DNA from: Schizochytrium sp. CCTCC M209059
Taxonomy: Eukaryota > Sar > Bigyra > Thraustochytrida > Thraustochytriidae
Reading direction: 5' to 3'
DNA length: 64,000 bases
NCBI GenBank assembly: GCA_000818945.1
Contig: KN805384.1
Span: 585,681-649,680, forward strand
The notes beneath the pieces were generated by a model that did not search any database, was not told where the DNA came from, and was given only the letters and a program-made list of their open reading frames with translations. How positions within the stretch are numbered: position 1 is the stretch's first letter; the number at the start of each line of letters is the position of its first letter. Shown here piece after piece: positions 18,364 through 27,853 of this stretch. The position numbers and the translations under genes were made by a program.

Positions 18364-20520
18364 ATGGCGGGGGTAGATGACGCCGCGGTAGACGTGTACG
18401 CGTCGCTGGCAGCGGGCTCTCGACGACCCACGACAGACGAGGAGGTGGCCGCGGCCGCCGAGCTCAAGGCGCGACGCGACGCGTGGCTAAAGGACGAGGC
18501 AGCGAAGCGCGGATACGAGACGCCTGGCGCGCTGGAAAAGGTGTTGACCAAGGCGCTGCGCAAGCGCGAGAAGCAGGACAACAAGAAGAAAAAGCCCCAG
18601 ACGCCCGCGCCGCAAAAAGCGGCAAAGCCGGACCAGACCGTGGCGAAAAAGGAGGAGGAGGCCAACGAGGATGACGGCGGTGATGGCGGCGTCCCGCTCG
18701 AGGAAACAATGCGGCGCATTCTGGGCGCCCCCAAGGATAACCACGGCCGCGGAGACTACTTTGTGAACAGCGACGAAATCCTGCAGAGGCACCTCGAGAC
18801 TACCGGTGGCAAGTACAGGCTACGGTTTCCACCGGAGCCGAACGGGTACCTGCACATCGGACACGCCAAGGCAATGTCTGTGAACTTTGGAACAGCAGAG
18901 GCCAACGGCGGAGACTGCTATCTCCGTTTCGACGACACGAACCCAGAGGCGGAAAAGCAAGAGTACATCGACGCCATCGTGGACAATGTACGATGGATGG
19001 GGTACACGCCTTTTCGCATCACCTACACGTCGGACTATTTTGAGGACCTCTACGCTCTGGCGTGCGAGCTGATCCGTCGTGGCAAGGCGTACGTATGTCT
19101 CTTGCCCGCGGAACGGGTCACGGCGCAGCGTAACGCGCTCAGGACATACCACAACGAGGTGGCGCAGAACCCAGATCTTCCCTTCCCCAAGGACGAGACC
19201 TTTGACGAGGGCCGTGACGTGCGATCGCCAGAGGAGAATCTTGCGCTCTTCGAGAAGATGCGCGAAGGACGCTTTGGCGAAGGCGAGGCGACCCTGCGAC
19301 TCAAGGGTGACTTTATGTCCAAGAACCCAAACATGTGGGACCACATGGCGTACCGCGTCATGTTCAAGGAGCACCACCGTACGGGCGACAAGTGGTGTAT
19401 TTACCCCACGTATGACTTTTCGCATTGCCTCGTGGACTCGATTGAGAATGTCACGCATTCGCTGTGCACGCTCGAGTTCGAAACGCGCCAGGCCTCTGAC
19501 TCCTCGTACCACTGGCTCTTGGATGCGCTGGGCATGTTCCACCCCAAGACGTGGGAATCGTCGCGTTGCTCAATTTCGTGCAACGTCATGTCGAAGCGTC
19601 GGTTGCAGCGTCTGGTGATGGAAGGTCACGTGAACGGATGGGATGACCCACGGCTCCTGACGTTGGCGGGAATCCGGCGGCGCGGATACACGTCGACGGC
19701 TGTCCGCTCATTTTGCCGCGGTCTGGGCGTCGCAAGATCGTCGAACGAGGTGTGCGTGCCGGTCGAGCGCCTTGAGAACGCTATTCGAATGGAGCTGGAC
19801 ACCTATGCACCGCGTCGCTTTGCTGTCCTTGAGCCGGTGGAGCTGGTCATTACCAACTTTGAAGAGGCGGACGCTCCGGCGCAAGTGACGGTGCCGAACC
19901 ACCCGGCCAAGGGTCGCGAAGATATGGGCACGCGCGAAGTTCCTTTTACTTCGTCCGTGTACATTCCGGGCGAGAAGTTTCGACTGGATATGGTCAAGGG
20001 GTACAAGGGAATGGTGCCCGGCTCGGCCAAGAATCAGTCAATCAAGCTTTTGAACGCACGTGTGGTTACGTACGAGTCGCACGAGACGGATTCTGCGACG
20101 GGGGCTGTGAAGCGTGTGATGGTGCGGCTGGAGCCAGCGGACACACCTTACAAGGGTATGCCAACGATTGCCTGGGTCCCGAACTCTGCGGCACGTGTTG
20201 AAGGGCGCATGTACGCCAAGCTATTCAAGGATTGTGACGTGGACGGTGTGGAGGTAAACGCCGAGAAGGCTGCCAAGGAGAAGGGCGTAGAATTCATCGA
20301 GCTTTTTAACCCGGACTCCATGCGTGTGACGGAGCTTATGGTGGAGCCGGGCGTCGTGGAGGAGCTCGCTGCCGCCATGGACAAGGGTGACCTCGTTCGC
20401 TATCAGTTTATCACGCTCGGATACTTTTGCGCCGACGCCAAGGACTCGACGCGCGAGCGCCCGGTCTTCAACCTCATCGTCTCGCTCAAGGAGGACAAAT
20501 CCAAGGCCAACGTCAAGTAA
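18364..20520 (+). CDS. QARS1: Glutaminyl-tRNA synthetase
   Basis: 718 aa from ATG 18364. A lysine-rich N-terminal extension (about 1-130; KKKKPQTPAPQKAAK) precedes the class I catalytic core. The adenylate motif is RFPPEPNGYLHIGHAKAM (HIGH at about 160) and the second signature is VMSKRRL (KMSKS equivalent, about 414). CYLRFDDTNPEAEK and YPTYDFSHCLVDSIENVTHS are typical GlnRS/GluRS core elements. The C-terminal ~240 residues form the anticodon-binding beta-barrels. The PPEPNGYLHIGHAKA form is that of GlnRS rather than GluRS. It charges tRNA-Gln with glutamine in the cytosol; no mitochondrial presequence is apparent. The length fits eukaryotic GlnRS with an N-terminal appended tail. Uninterrupted frame. 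Confidence 0.96.
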   Translation: MAGVDDAAVDVYASLAAGSRRPTTDEEVAAAAELKARRDAWLKDEAAKRGYETPGALEKVLTKALRKREKQDNKKKKPQTPAPQKAAKPDQTVAKKEEEANEDDGGDGGVPLEETMRRILGAPKDNHGRGDYFVNSDEILQRHLETTGGKYRLRFPPEPNGYLHIGHAKAMSVNFGTAEANGGDCYLRFDDTNPEAEKQEYIDAIVDNVRWMGYTPFRITYTSDYFEDLYALACELIRRGKAYVCLLPAERVTAQRNALRTYHNEVAQNPDLPFPKDETFDEGRDVRSPEENLALFEKMREGRFGEGEATLRLKGDFMSKNPNMWDHMAYRVMFKEHHRTGDKWCIYPTYDFSHCLVDSIENVTHSLCTLEFETRQASDSSYHWLLDALGMFHPKTWESSRCSISCNVMSKRRLQRLVMEGHVNGWDDPRLLTLAGIRRRGYTSTAVRSFCRGLGVARSSNEVCVPVERLENAIRMELDTYAPRRFAVLEPVELVITNFEEADAPAQVTVPNHPAKGREDMGTREVPFTSSVYIPGEKFRLDMVKGYKGMVPGSAKNQSIKLLNARVVTYESHETDSATGAVKRVMVRLEPADTPYKGMPTIAWVPNSAARVEGRMYAKLFKDCDVDGVEVNAEKAAKEKGVEFIELFNPDSMRVTELMVEPGVVEELAAAMDKGDLVRYQFITLGYFCADAKDSTRERPVFNLIVSLKEDKSKANVK

Positions 20521-21450
20521 TAGTCGATCTTGTCCCCTTTCTTCCCCTCCTTTTTCTCTTTTCTTGTTCTTTTCTCTCTCTCTCTGTCTGTCTGTCTGTT
20601 TGTTTGTCTGTCGTGTTGAACTTTTGTCCCGTCTTGCGTAGGGTGGCAGAAAAGCGGCCGTGGCGAAATGTCGCTGTTGGCTGCAGTCTTGGAAATTCTT
20701 ATCGGCTGCCGATCGATCCAGCAACTGCAACGAGGCGCAAGATCGCGGGCCCGTCTCGCTGCCAAGGCAGGCAGGCTGCAGCGCCGTTTCCTTTCCTTTT
20801 CTCGCCTTTCCTCGCCTCTCCTTTTTTAGGTGACCGCCGGCCGTCACGCTGCTCTGGCGAAAAGTACAAGTCCGCGTCCGACGGCCACCGCGGCCGCCCT
20901 CGAGCTGGTGTGCGTCGAGCTCGTGAGCGAGCGAGCTTCTCTGCCCGAGAGGTCTCCCTCGCTCGACGGTCCGCTCCCTCCCCTCCACCCACCCGGCCTG
21001 CCTGCCATGCGCGGCCCGAGTCGCGACGGACAGCCTGCGCTCGCTCGGCGCTGCGTGGCCGCGGGCGACGGGCGCAGCTTTCGAGTGGGCGAGCGGCCTC
21101 GCAGGTACAGAGAGTGCGGGAGCGCACGCCGCCGCGAGTCTGTGTATGCACACGTCCTCTGGCCGGCAGCCAGGACGGAGAGGCAGAGAAACGGACTGCG
21201 CGAAGCAGGCAGAGAAGGAAGGGTGTGCGCGGCGTGCACGCGCCGCGCGGGCAGCGGGAGGAGGAGCGCGTGCTGGGCGCAGGCGCTGCGGCGGCAGGCA
21301 CGGACGCGGGCAGAGCCTGCCTGGGCGGAGAGCATCCGGCGCGGGAAGAGAGCAAACGCGCAACGGCCGGGGCGCGGCTGTCTGTCGCGGCCGCGAGCGA
21401 GGGGCGTGGGACGGGGGCTGGGCTGGGTGGGCTGAGGCGAGGGCGGGAAG
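20521..21450. other. Intergenic, upstream of myosin
   Basis: About 0.93 kb between two plus-strand genes. It begins with a pyrimidine-rich 3'-UTR-like tract including CTGTCTGTCTGTTTGT repeats (about 20575-20612). The second half is very GC-rich with long biased open frames on both strands and no protein-like features. Myosin promoter and leader expected at the right. Confidence 0.6.
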
Positions 21451-24400
21451 ATGGAGCTCGACGCGCTGGGCGTGAACTCGAGCGTGTGGGTGTCGGGCGC
21501 CGGGGAGGGCGGGACGACGGAGTACTATCAGGGCGTGGTGACCTCGCGCGACGGCCCGTACGTGGTCGTGCGGAGCCTGCTGGGCAAGGGCACGTACAAT
21601 GTCGATGCGGAAACGCAGGAGGTCTTCCGCGCCAACAGGCGCGTGGTGACAGACATGACGGCGCTGCAGTATTTCCACGTGCCCGGTATCTTGCACAATG
21701 TCCGGCAGCGCGCCGTGGAGGACGAGCCGTACACCTTTCTCGGCGCGAGCGTGCTCGTGGCGGTCAACCCGCTGCGCCCGCTCGCGCAGCCGGAGGATGT
21801 CCTCGGCACGCCGGACGCCATCCGCGTAGCGCACCCTTACGCGATCGCGGAGGCGGCGTACCAGCAAATGCAGTTTGCCATGACCCGACCATCGCTCGGT
21901 GAAAAGGTCGACCAATCCATTGTTGTGGGCGGCGAATCCGGCGCCGGCAAGACAGAGTCAAGCAAAATGGTCCTGCACCACTTGGTGGAGCGAAGCGGCG
22001 GAAGCAGCGGTGGCCTGGGGCCTCTCGACCAGCGTCTGCTGGAGATCTCGCCCATTCTGGAATCCTTTGGCAACGCCGCTACCAAGCGCAACGCAAACTC
22101 GTCGCGCTTTGGCAAATTCATCAAGGTGCACTTTTCGAAGAGTGGGGCAATCGTCGCCGCCTCGGTGGAGACCTACCTCTTGGAGCGAAGCCGCGTCACG
22201 CAGCATATGCTTGGCGAGCGCGCCTTTCACGTCTTTCATCAGCTACTTGAAGGTGCGTCAGAAGAGATGCGCGAGGAACTTTCGTTGATGCGCACCTTTT
22301 CGTATCTGCACGCAACGGCGATTGAGGGCGCAGGACGCAAGCGCGCCACGAGTATGGCCAAGCTGGAGTTGCTTGGGGAGGATGACGAACGCAAGTATCA
22401 CGAGCTGTGCAGCGCCCTGGACACGCTGGGCGTCGACAAGGATGGCATCATGCGCATCCTCGCCGGTATCTTGCACCTCGGCAACATCAAGTTTGATGAA
22501 AAGGAGGGCGCCCTCGCAGACGAGGCCGAGGTCCGCACCACCGAGACGCTGGAGATCGCGAGCGCCTTGCTCGGTCTCGAGCCCGAGGCCCTCGAGCAGC
22601 TTGTGCTCGAACGCAAGGTGCGGACAGTGGGGGAGACAATCGTGGCAAGGCGCGATGCAGATGCCGCAAAGATTGCCGTCGACGCTGTGGCCAAAAAGAT
22701 TTATGTGGAACTCTTTGAGTATCTCGTGGCCCGCATTTCGGAGGCGCTCTCGAACGAGAGCGACGCCGAGGCACAAGGCTTTATTGGCGTTTTGGACATC
22801 TTCGGCTTTGAGTCTTTTCGCCGCAACGACCTGGAACAGCTCTTGATCAACTACACAAACGAGGCGCTTCAGGAAACCTTCAACACGCAGGTCTTTGAGG
22901 CCGAGGCGGCGCTGTACCGAAGCGAAGGTCTTTTGACGGACGGCATGGCACCGGTGAGCGTCGGGGAGAACGCAGCTGCGATGCAGCTCTTGGGCGGCGT
23001 CAGGGGCGATCTGCGCGCTCAACCCGGCATTTTGCGGCTCATTGACGCCGAGACGCAGAGCCCGCAGCCCTCGGACAGCAAGCTGACAACCGCGATCCAT
23101 CGGATGTACGGCGCCAGCGGCACCCCTGCGCGTGTGTCCGGGGCATACGTGCCTGTCCATCCCAAGGACGCCAAGTACTGCTTTTCTGTGCGGCACTACG
23201 CCGGCGAGGTCAAGTACACGACGGGCCACTTTATCGAAAAGAATGTCGACCGCGTCCCTGACGAGGTCACCGAGGTGCTCGCGTCTTCTTCGTCAGATGT
23301 GCTCGCAGAAGTCTTTACGGCCTCCGCCGTGGGTGGCGGTGATAGTATGACGCGTGTCACGCAGGTGGGCCGGGCCCTGACCAAGGCCACCGCGACGGTG
23401 ACGGCACGGTTTCAGGCGTCCATTGAGTCGTTGATCGACACGCTCGACGCGACGCGCGCCTTTTTCATCCGATGCATCAAACCGAACTCGCGCATGGAGC
23501 GTGGTAAGAGCTCCAAGAGCGACTGGTTCGACGTCCAGTACGTGATCCCGCAGCTGTACAACTTGAGCATCCCACAGACGGCCGAGGTGCTCAAGGGCGG
23601 TTTCCCTACGCGCATCGCGTTCGAAGACCTCGTAGAGACGTACAAGGGCATGATGCCCGACGAGGCGCTGCATGCGTTCGAGGTCTTTTGCGCGTCTGAC
23701 AGTCGTCTCTTTGTCAAGGCCCTCTTTGAGGCCTTTGGAATTCCGGCCGAGAACTACAAGATTGGCCTTACGCGGGTCTTCTTCAAAAGTGGCATGCTCG
23801 ACGAGCTCAATAGCGTCCTTAGTGTCGCATCGTCCGGTTCCGTCCCCGAGGAGGTGGCAGCGAACTTTCGGCTGGCGCTCGTGCGGTCGCGCTGGCGCGG
23901 CGTCTTTGCGGGCGTGCTGGCCTACAGTGTGTTTGAAGAGATCCTGCGCACGAACCGGGCGCGCGAGTCGGCAGTGACGATTCTGCAGCGCCTGGCCAAG
24001 CGTCGTGCCCGTGAAGCACGGCGTCGCCGCGAAGAGGCCCTCCGCCGCGAAGAAGAGGCCCGCCAGCGCGAAGAGGCTGCGCGGCGCGAGGCCGAGCGAC
24101 TGCGGGTCATTGAGGAACAAAAGCGCGCGGCGCGAGAGGCCGCCGAGGCCGCGAACCGGCGTGCCGAGGCGGAGCGGCTGCGACAGGCGGAGATCCTTGC
24201 GGAGGAGAGGCGACTCGCAGAGATTGCACGGGCTGCCACGGAGGCCGCTGCCGCCGAGGAATTGCAAAAGCGCATTGCTGCCGCGGAGGCTGCCGCCGCC
24301 GAGGCCGAGGCCCAGGAGGCAGTCGAAACGGAACGCGCGGCCCAAGCCTTGGGCAGCGAGGATGCCCTGGCGTCCAAGCTCGACCAAGAACGTCAGTTCA

Positions 24401-26355
24401 AGAGTACCGTGGCCAATGGTGAGAACGACGACGAGGACGACGACTTTGAGACCATGACGGTGCACACGCGGGCCCGTACGCGCTCGCGCACGGGCAGCAT
24501 GGTCTCTCACAAGACGGCCCGTCAAACAATTGTCGAGCGCGCTCGCAAGGAGGCTCTCTTGCACGCGATTCCTGAGGAAGATGCTGAGGAGGATGCCGAG
24601 AACGGGGACGGAGGAGCAAACGACGACGACGAAAATGACGGCGCCTCCGTGCCGCTGGTGTTCCAGGATGTCAGATACGTGTCGCTGGACGTTGCAACGA
24701 ACAAGAGGCGCTCCGTCCTCCCGATTCCTCGTATGTTTCGGCGACGTGCCAGCATCGCCAAAGTCATCGCAGACGGAGACACATGGACGATGTGCTCAAT
24801 CATCATCCGCGGTTACACGCTACAATTTTTCGAGAGCGTTCGAGACGCCGCCGGAAAGAACCCGCAGGGCGTGAACAAGCTAGGCGAAGTTGTCGTGACG
24901 CCAGCGTTGACCCGCATGGAGATGATTGACGGAATAGACGATTCGGAGAAGCTGATGAAGCTGACGATCCTCCCCCAGGGACGCACGCCGGGCCGCGAGA
25001 TCCTCTTTCACGTGGTGGACCCCGATGGCAACGAGTCGCTCTTGGCGGCATATCTTGCGGCCGTCAAGGCATATAAGCGCGAAGCAACGCTGGCGCTTGC
25101 GTACGAAACGGGTAATCTCGAGGACGTGGACGAGGACGTGAGCGCAGATCTCGCCGAGGCTCGTGCATGGCTCAGGGAGGGTCTCATTACCAGGGCCGAG
25201 TTTGACTTTCTCAAGTCAAAGCAAATTACTGGCGAGCACGAGTACTTTGAGGCGGAGGCGGCACGTTATGGCGAATATGATGTGGACGCAACGTATCGCG
25301 TCCATTGCGAGGATTGTGGCGAGGCCGTGATTTTCGTCAAGAATTACGAGGAGAACCCAGTTTCATGCCCATACTGCGCGAGCGATCTTCCCGTCGACGA
25401 GCATGACCTTCACGCAGAATCTGCCGCGCACCGCAAGATGGTGGATGAACGAATTGCTTTCCAAGAAGGGATGCGGAAGAAGCATGGTGGAGAGGGTTTT
25501 CCTCTCACCGTAAACATTGCGTCACGGCAGGAGATCACGGTCTTTAATCCGTCAGTAGAGTCGTACTACGATCCGAACGAGATGCGCAATGTCACAAGCT
25601 TCGCCTTTCCCGTCATCTCGCGTAACTATGACAAGTCGGCGCTTCACGTCATGGAAGAGTTTGAATTTTCTTCTTCGTGGGAAGAGTTGCGTCACTTTGC
25701 AGATCGGCTTGCGAATCCTGATCCTGATGAGAAGGAGAAGCTGTCGTCCAAGGAGCGCAAGAAGCTCCCTGACTTTCCGGAGGACCCGAAGCGCGACCGC
25801 AGCATGGACACGGAGGGGCGCGAAGCCACTGCGCGGCTCAAGGACATTGTTACGGAGCGTCGGCTGCTCCGCGTCGAGCAGTACATGCTGGAGCTTTTGC
25901 TCGCCTCGCGCCAGATGAAAAAGACCTTCTTCACCTTCGAATTCGTGCGGAACTTTTTTAATTTGCCCCTCGACGCGAGCCAGTTCTCCAAGCGCAAGAT
26001 GAAGACGCTGACCCTGAGTCAACTCGAAAAGGTCGCGGAGCTGGCTGATGAGTTCTTTGCGCAGATTGTGCAGTTCGAAGTTGACGAATCCTCTGAGATC
26101 GTCCCTCCACCGGTACTCAAAGAAGCTATCAGCAGCGTTCGTCCTGCACTCGAAGCCACTGCCGATCCAGCCCGCCTTGCTTCTTATGCTACCAAGGCTG
26201 ACCAGGACGAACGCGATGAGCTGTCGAGACGCGCCGCGCAAGTTCTTGGCATTCTTATTGAGTGCGAGAATCAGATCAGTGAAGCTTTTCGTCGTCAATC
26301 CGCGATCGAGCGACAGCGTGAGCAGAATGCTTCTGCTCAACAAACAGCAGAGTAA
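21451..26355 (+). CDS. Unconventional myosin heavy chain with PH, zinc-ribbon and PX-like tail
   Basis: 1,634 aa from ATG 21451. An SH3-like N-terminal segment (about 5-60) precedes the motor domain (about 65-790): P-loop GESGAGKTE near 165, switch I NANSSRFGK near 215, switch II DIFGFESF near 449, and the converter region ending near NYKIGLTRVFFKSG. All ATPase motifs are intact. Then come IQ-like turns (AVTILQRLAKRRAREARR) and a very charged R/E-rich helix (about 835-975), more like a single alpha-helix or lever arm than a classical coiled coil. The tail contains a PH-like domain (about 1095-1215), a two-CxxC zinc ribbon (CEDC...CPYC, about 1285-1310) and a PX-like domain (about 1345-1510; TVNIASRQEITVF, SSSWEELRHFADRL). 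It should be an actin motor recruited to phosphoinositide membranes. PX-tailed myosins are known from stramenopiles. The class assignment is not certain. Confidence 0.93.
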   Translation: MELDALGVNSSVWVSGAGEGGTTEYYQGVVTSRDGPYVVVRSLLGKGTYNVDAETQEVFRANRRVVTDMTALQYFHVPGILHNVRQRAVEDEPYTFLGASVLVAVNPLRPLAQPEDVLGTPDAIRVAHPYAIAEAAYQQMQFAMTRPSLGEKVDQSIVVGGESGAGKTESSKMVLHHLVERSGGSSGGLGPLDQRLLEISPILESFGNAATKRNANSSRFGKFIKVHFSKSGAIVAASVETYLLERSRVTQHMLGERAFHVFHQLLEGASEEMREELSLMRTFSYLHATAIEGAGRKRATSMAKLELLGEDDERKYHELCSALDTLGVDKDGIMRILAGILHLGNIKFDEKEGALADEAEVRTTETLEIASALLGLEPEALEQLVLERKVRTVGETIVARRDADAAKIAVDAVAKKIYVELFEYLVARISEALSNESDAEAQGFIGVLDIFGFESFRRNDLEQLLINYTNEALQETFNTQVFEAEAALYRSEGLLTDGMAPVSVGENAAAMQLLGGVRGDLRAQPGILRLIDAETQSPQPSDSKLTTAIHRMYGASGTPARVSGAYVPVHPKDAKYCFSVRHYAGEVKYTTGHFIEKNVDRVPDEVTEVLASSSSDVLAEVFTASAVGGGDSMTRVTQVGRALTKATATVTARFQASIESLIDTLDATRAFFIRCIKPNSRMERGKSSKSDWFDVQYVIPQLYNLSIPQTAEVLKGGFPTRIAFEDLVETYKGMMPDEALHAFEVFCASDSRLFVKALFEAFGIPAENYKIGLTRVFFKSGMLDELNSVLSVASSGSVPEEVAANFRLALVRSRWRGVFAGVLAYSVFEEILRTNRARESAVTILQRLAKRRAREARRRREEALRREEEARQREEAARREAERLRVIEEQKRAAREAAEAANRRAEAERLRQAEILAEERRLAEIARAATEAAAAEELQKRIAAAEAAAAEAEAQEAVETERAAQALGSEDALASKLDQERQFKSTVANGENDDEDDDFETMTVHTRARTRSRTGSMVSHKTARQTIVERARKEALLHAIPEEDAEEDAENGDGGANDDDENDGASVPLVFQDVRYVSLDVATNKRRSVLPIPRMFRRRASIAKVIADGDTWTMCSIIIRGYTLQFFESVRDAAGKNPQGVNKLGEVVVTPALTRMEMIDGIDDSEKLMKLTILPQGRTPGREILFHVVDPDGNESLLAAYLAAVKAYKREATLALAYETGNLEDVDEDVSADLAEARAWLREGLITRAEFDFLKSKQITGEHEYFEAEAARYGEYDVDATYRVHCEDCGEAVIFVKNYEENPVSCPYCASDLPVDEHDLHAESAAHRKMVDERIAFQEGMRKKHGGEGFPLTVNIASRQEITVFNPSVESYYDPNEMRNVTSFAFPVISRNYDKSALHVMEEFEFSSSWEELRHFADRLANPDPDEKEKLSSKERKKLPDFPEDPKRDRSMDTEGREATARLKDIVTERRLLRVEQYMLELLLASRQMKKTFFTFEFVRNFFNLPLDASQFSKRKMKTLTLSQLEKVAELADEFFAQIVQFEVDESSEIVPPPVLKEAISSVRPALEATADPARLASYATKADQDERDELSRRAAQVLGILIECENQISEAFRRQSAIERQREQNASAQQTAE

Positions 26356-26772
26356 ATGGATGCTCTCGCCTTGGAGTGACCGCTCCAATCACATATTATT
26401 TTCTTTTCGCAATTCGCAAGTCCCACACATTTCGTTTCAAGCAAGTAGTAGTAGAATGTTTCGTATCAGTTTTTTTTTCCTTTCTTTTTTTATTTCTGAT
26501 GAATTGCGTCATGCTGCTCTTCACGCATCAAAATGCATCATAGCAAGGGGGGAGCAAAGAGAAGAAAAACGGTGCTGCGGCAAGATTGCGATGGCCTACC
26601 ACACCGCTTTCGTTGGCCTTGTCGGTGGTAAATCGCCCCTTAGGTCCTCATCTCAACGATGCCCCGAACTTTTGCGATCTCGTCGCGTCTCGGGTGACCC
26701 AGGAATCATGTGAGAGCAAGCGCCTCGTCATGCCAACCACAGGAGCACCAATGGAAATGGCTTCGGATGGTT

Positions 26773-26876
26773 GGAGGGTTATGTCAGCGGTAGACTGTCA
26801 GATTCCAGACGGTACAGCTTAATCAGGTTGTCCGGCTAACATCTGAAGGTCGGGAGTTCAAATCTCTCACTCTTCA
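26773..26876 (+). tRNA. trnW-CCA: tRNA-Trp (anticodon CCA) with a 32-nt intron
   Basis: A full cloverleaf can be folded by hand. The 7-bp acceptor pairs GGAGGGT with ACTCTTC (two G-U pairs), with discriminator A at 26876. The D-arm is TGTC/AGCGGTA/GACT with the expected A14, G18, G19 and A21. The anticodon stem TCAGA/TCTGA is perfect. The loop has U33, anticodon CCA at 26805-26807 and G37. The variable loop is AGGTC, and the T-arm is GGGAG/TTCAAAT/CTCTC, whose GTTCAAATC is a B-box. The canonical intron position 37/38 is interrupted by 26809-26840, which can form a CAGCTT/AGGTTG hairpin. A Pol III T-tract follows from 26882. Exons are identical to the copy at 27376-27479. Confidence 0.93.
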
Positions 26877-27375
26877 CGATATTTTTTTCTTTTTTGCTTT
26901 TTTTTTCTCCACAAAGTTTTACTCCTTGCTTGTGACATGAGCTTGGCCTGTGAGTCAGTCCGTGCTCACGCGATGCTTTCTCGGCTTGGAAAGATCAAGC
27001 AACTTGTGAGGGTACGTATAGATAGCGAGGAAAGTTTTAGAAAGCCTGAGATGGTCGTCTGCGTAGTCATCACGATCATTTGTGACATCATGATCATTTT
27101 TGCGATAATTTTTATTTTATTTTTCTAACACCACCCGGCAAGCTGACAAAGGTCGTGGTGGTAATGTTGCAAATGACTTTGGACGGCACTATGTTTATAC
27201 ACGCTGATATGCACATTTCAGCACGTTGCTACGCAGGCAGAATAAATTTTCCCCGCCTCCCCTTCTCCCCAACAGAAACAAAAGGAAGGGAAAAAAAAAT
27301 AATCCCAGCCAAGTCCTTCAACCATATTTCTTCTGGAGGAAAAAAAAAAAATCCAAAATGAGCCAAAAAAAGTTG

Positions 27376-27479
27376 TGAAGAGTGAGAGATTTGAACTCCC
27401 GACCTTCAGATGTTAGCCGGACAACTTGAGTAAGCTGTACCGTCTGGAATCTGACAGTCTACCGCTGACATAACCCTCC
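27376..27479 (-). tRNA. trnW-CCA: tRNA-Trp (anticodon CCA) with a 32-nt intron, second copy
   Basis: Reverse-strand copy of the tRNA-Trp at 26773. The mature 72-nt sequence is identical. The 32-nt intron (27412-27443) differs at two bases, both compatible with keeping its internal CAGCTT/AAGTTG stem. The anticodon CCA is read from 27447 to 27445. T-runs downstream on the minus strand (complement of A-runs at 27365-27370) provide a Pol III stop. The two genes converge, 499 bp apart. Flanking similarity stops within a few bases of the gene ends. Confidence 0.93.
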
Positions 27480-27853
27480 AATTACATCAGAGGATGTCAC
27501 TCGGATTACTTAAACCTTAGTATACCAAATTGCGCACGGAGTTCGAAGCGCGAACCAACGGATGGTAAGCGTCTTTTACCTTTGGAGCCGCATACTGACG
27601 TGCATTCTACTCTCGTTGCAGCCGCGCTGTAGCACATCTTCTTTTGTTACATCATTCACGAATCATTACACCTTTAGGTCTTCCTGTATGCTTGCGCAGT
27701 CGCTATTTTTCACATCTTGCTCACTTAATTTCAGACCTCGAACTTTCTTCTTTGCGTACTGCATGCTACTTCGTTGTGCAGATAATACAATGTGTGGGGA
27801 CACAACGGTCTCTCGTACGGCCTTTGACGAGCATTGCGTGTCGGGGTTTGTCT

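Larger units (their letters stand above)
26356..27853. other. Intergenic region carrying two tRNA genes
   Basis: About 1.5 kb of AT-rich DNA between the myosin and FAD-protein genes. Apart from the two tRNA-Trp genes annotated separately there are many T- and A-runs, including Pol III terminator-like T-tracts after each tRNA. 27480-27853 and 26356-26772 hold no recognisable gene. Confidence 0.6.

Noticed and set aside
27520..27565. Possible third tRNA remnant next to the minus-strand tRNA-Trp
   Set aside because: A TTCGAA motif is present but neither T-stem nor acceptor pairs.
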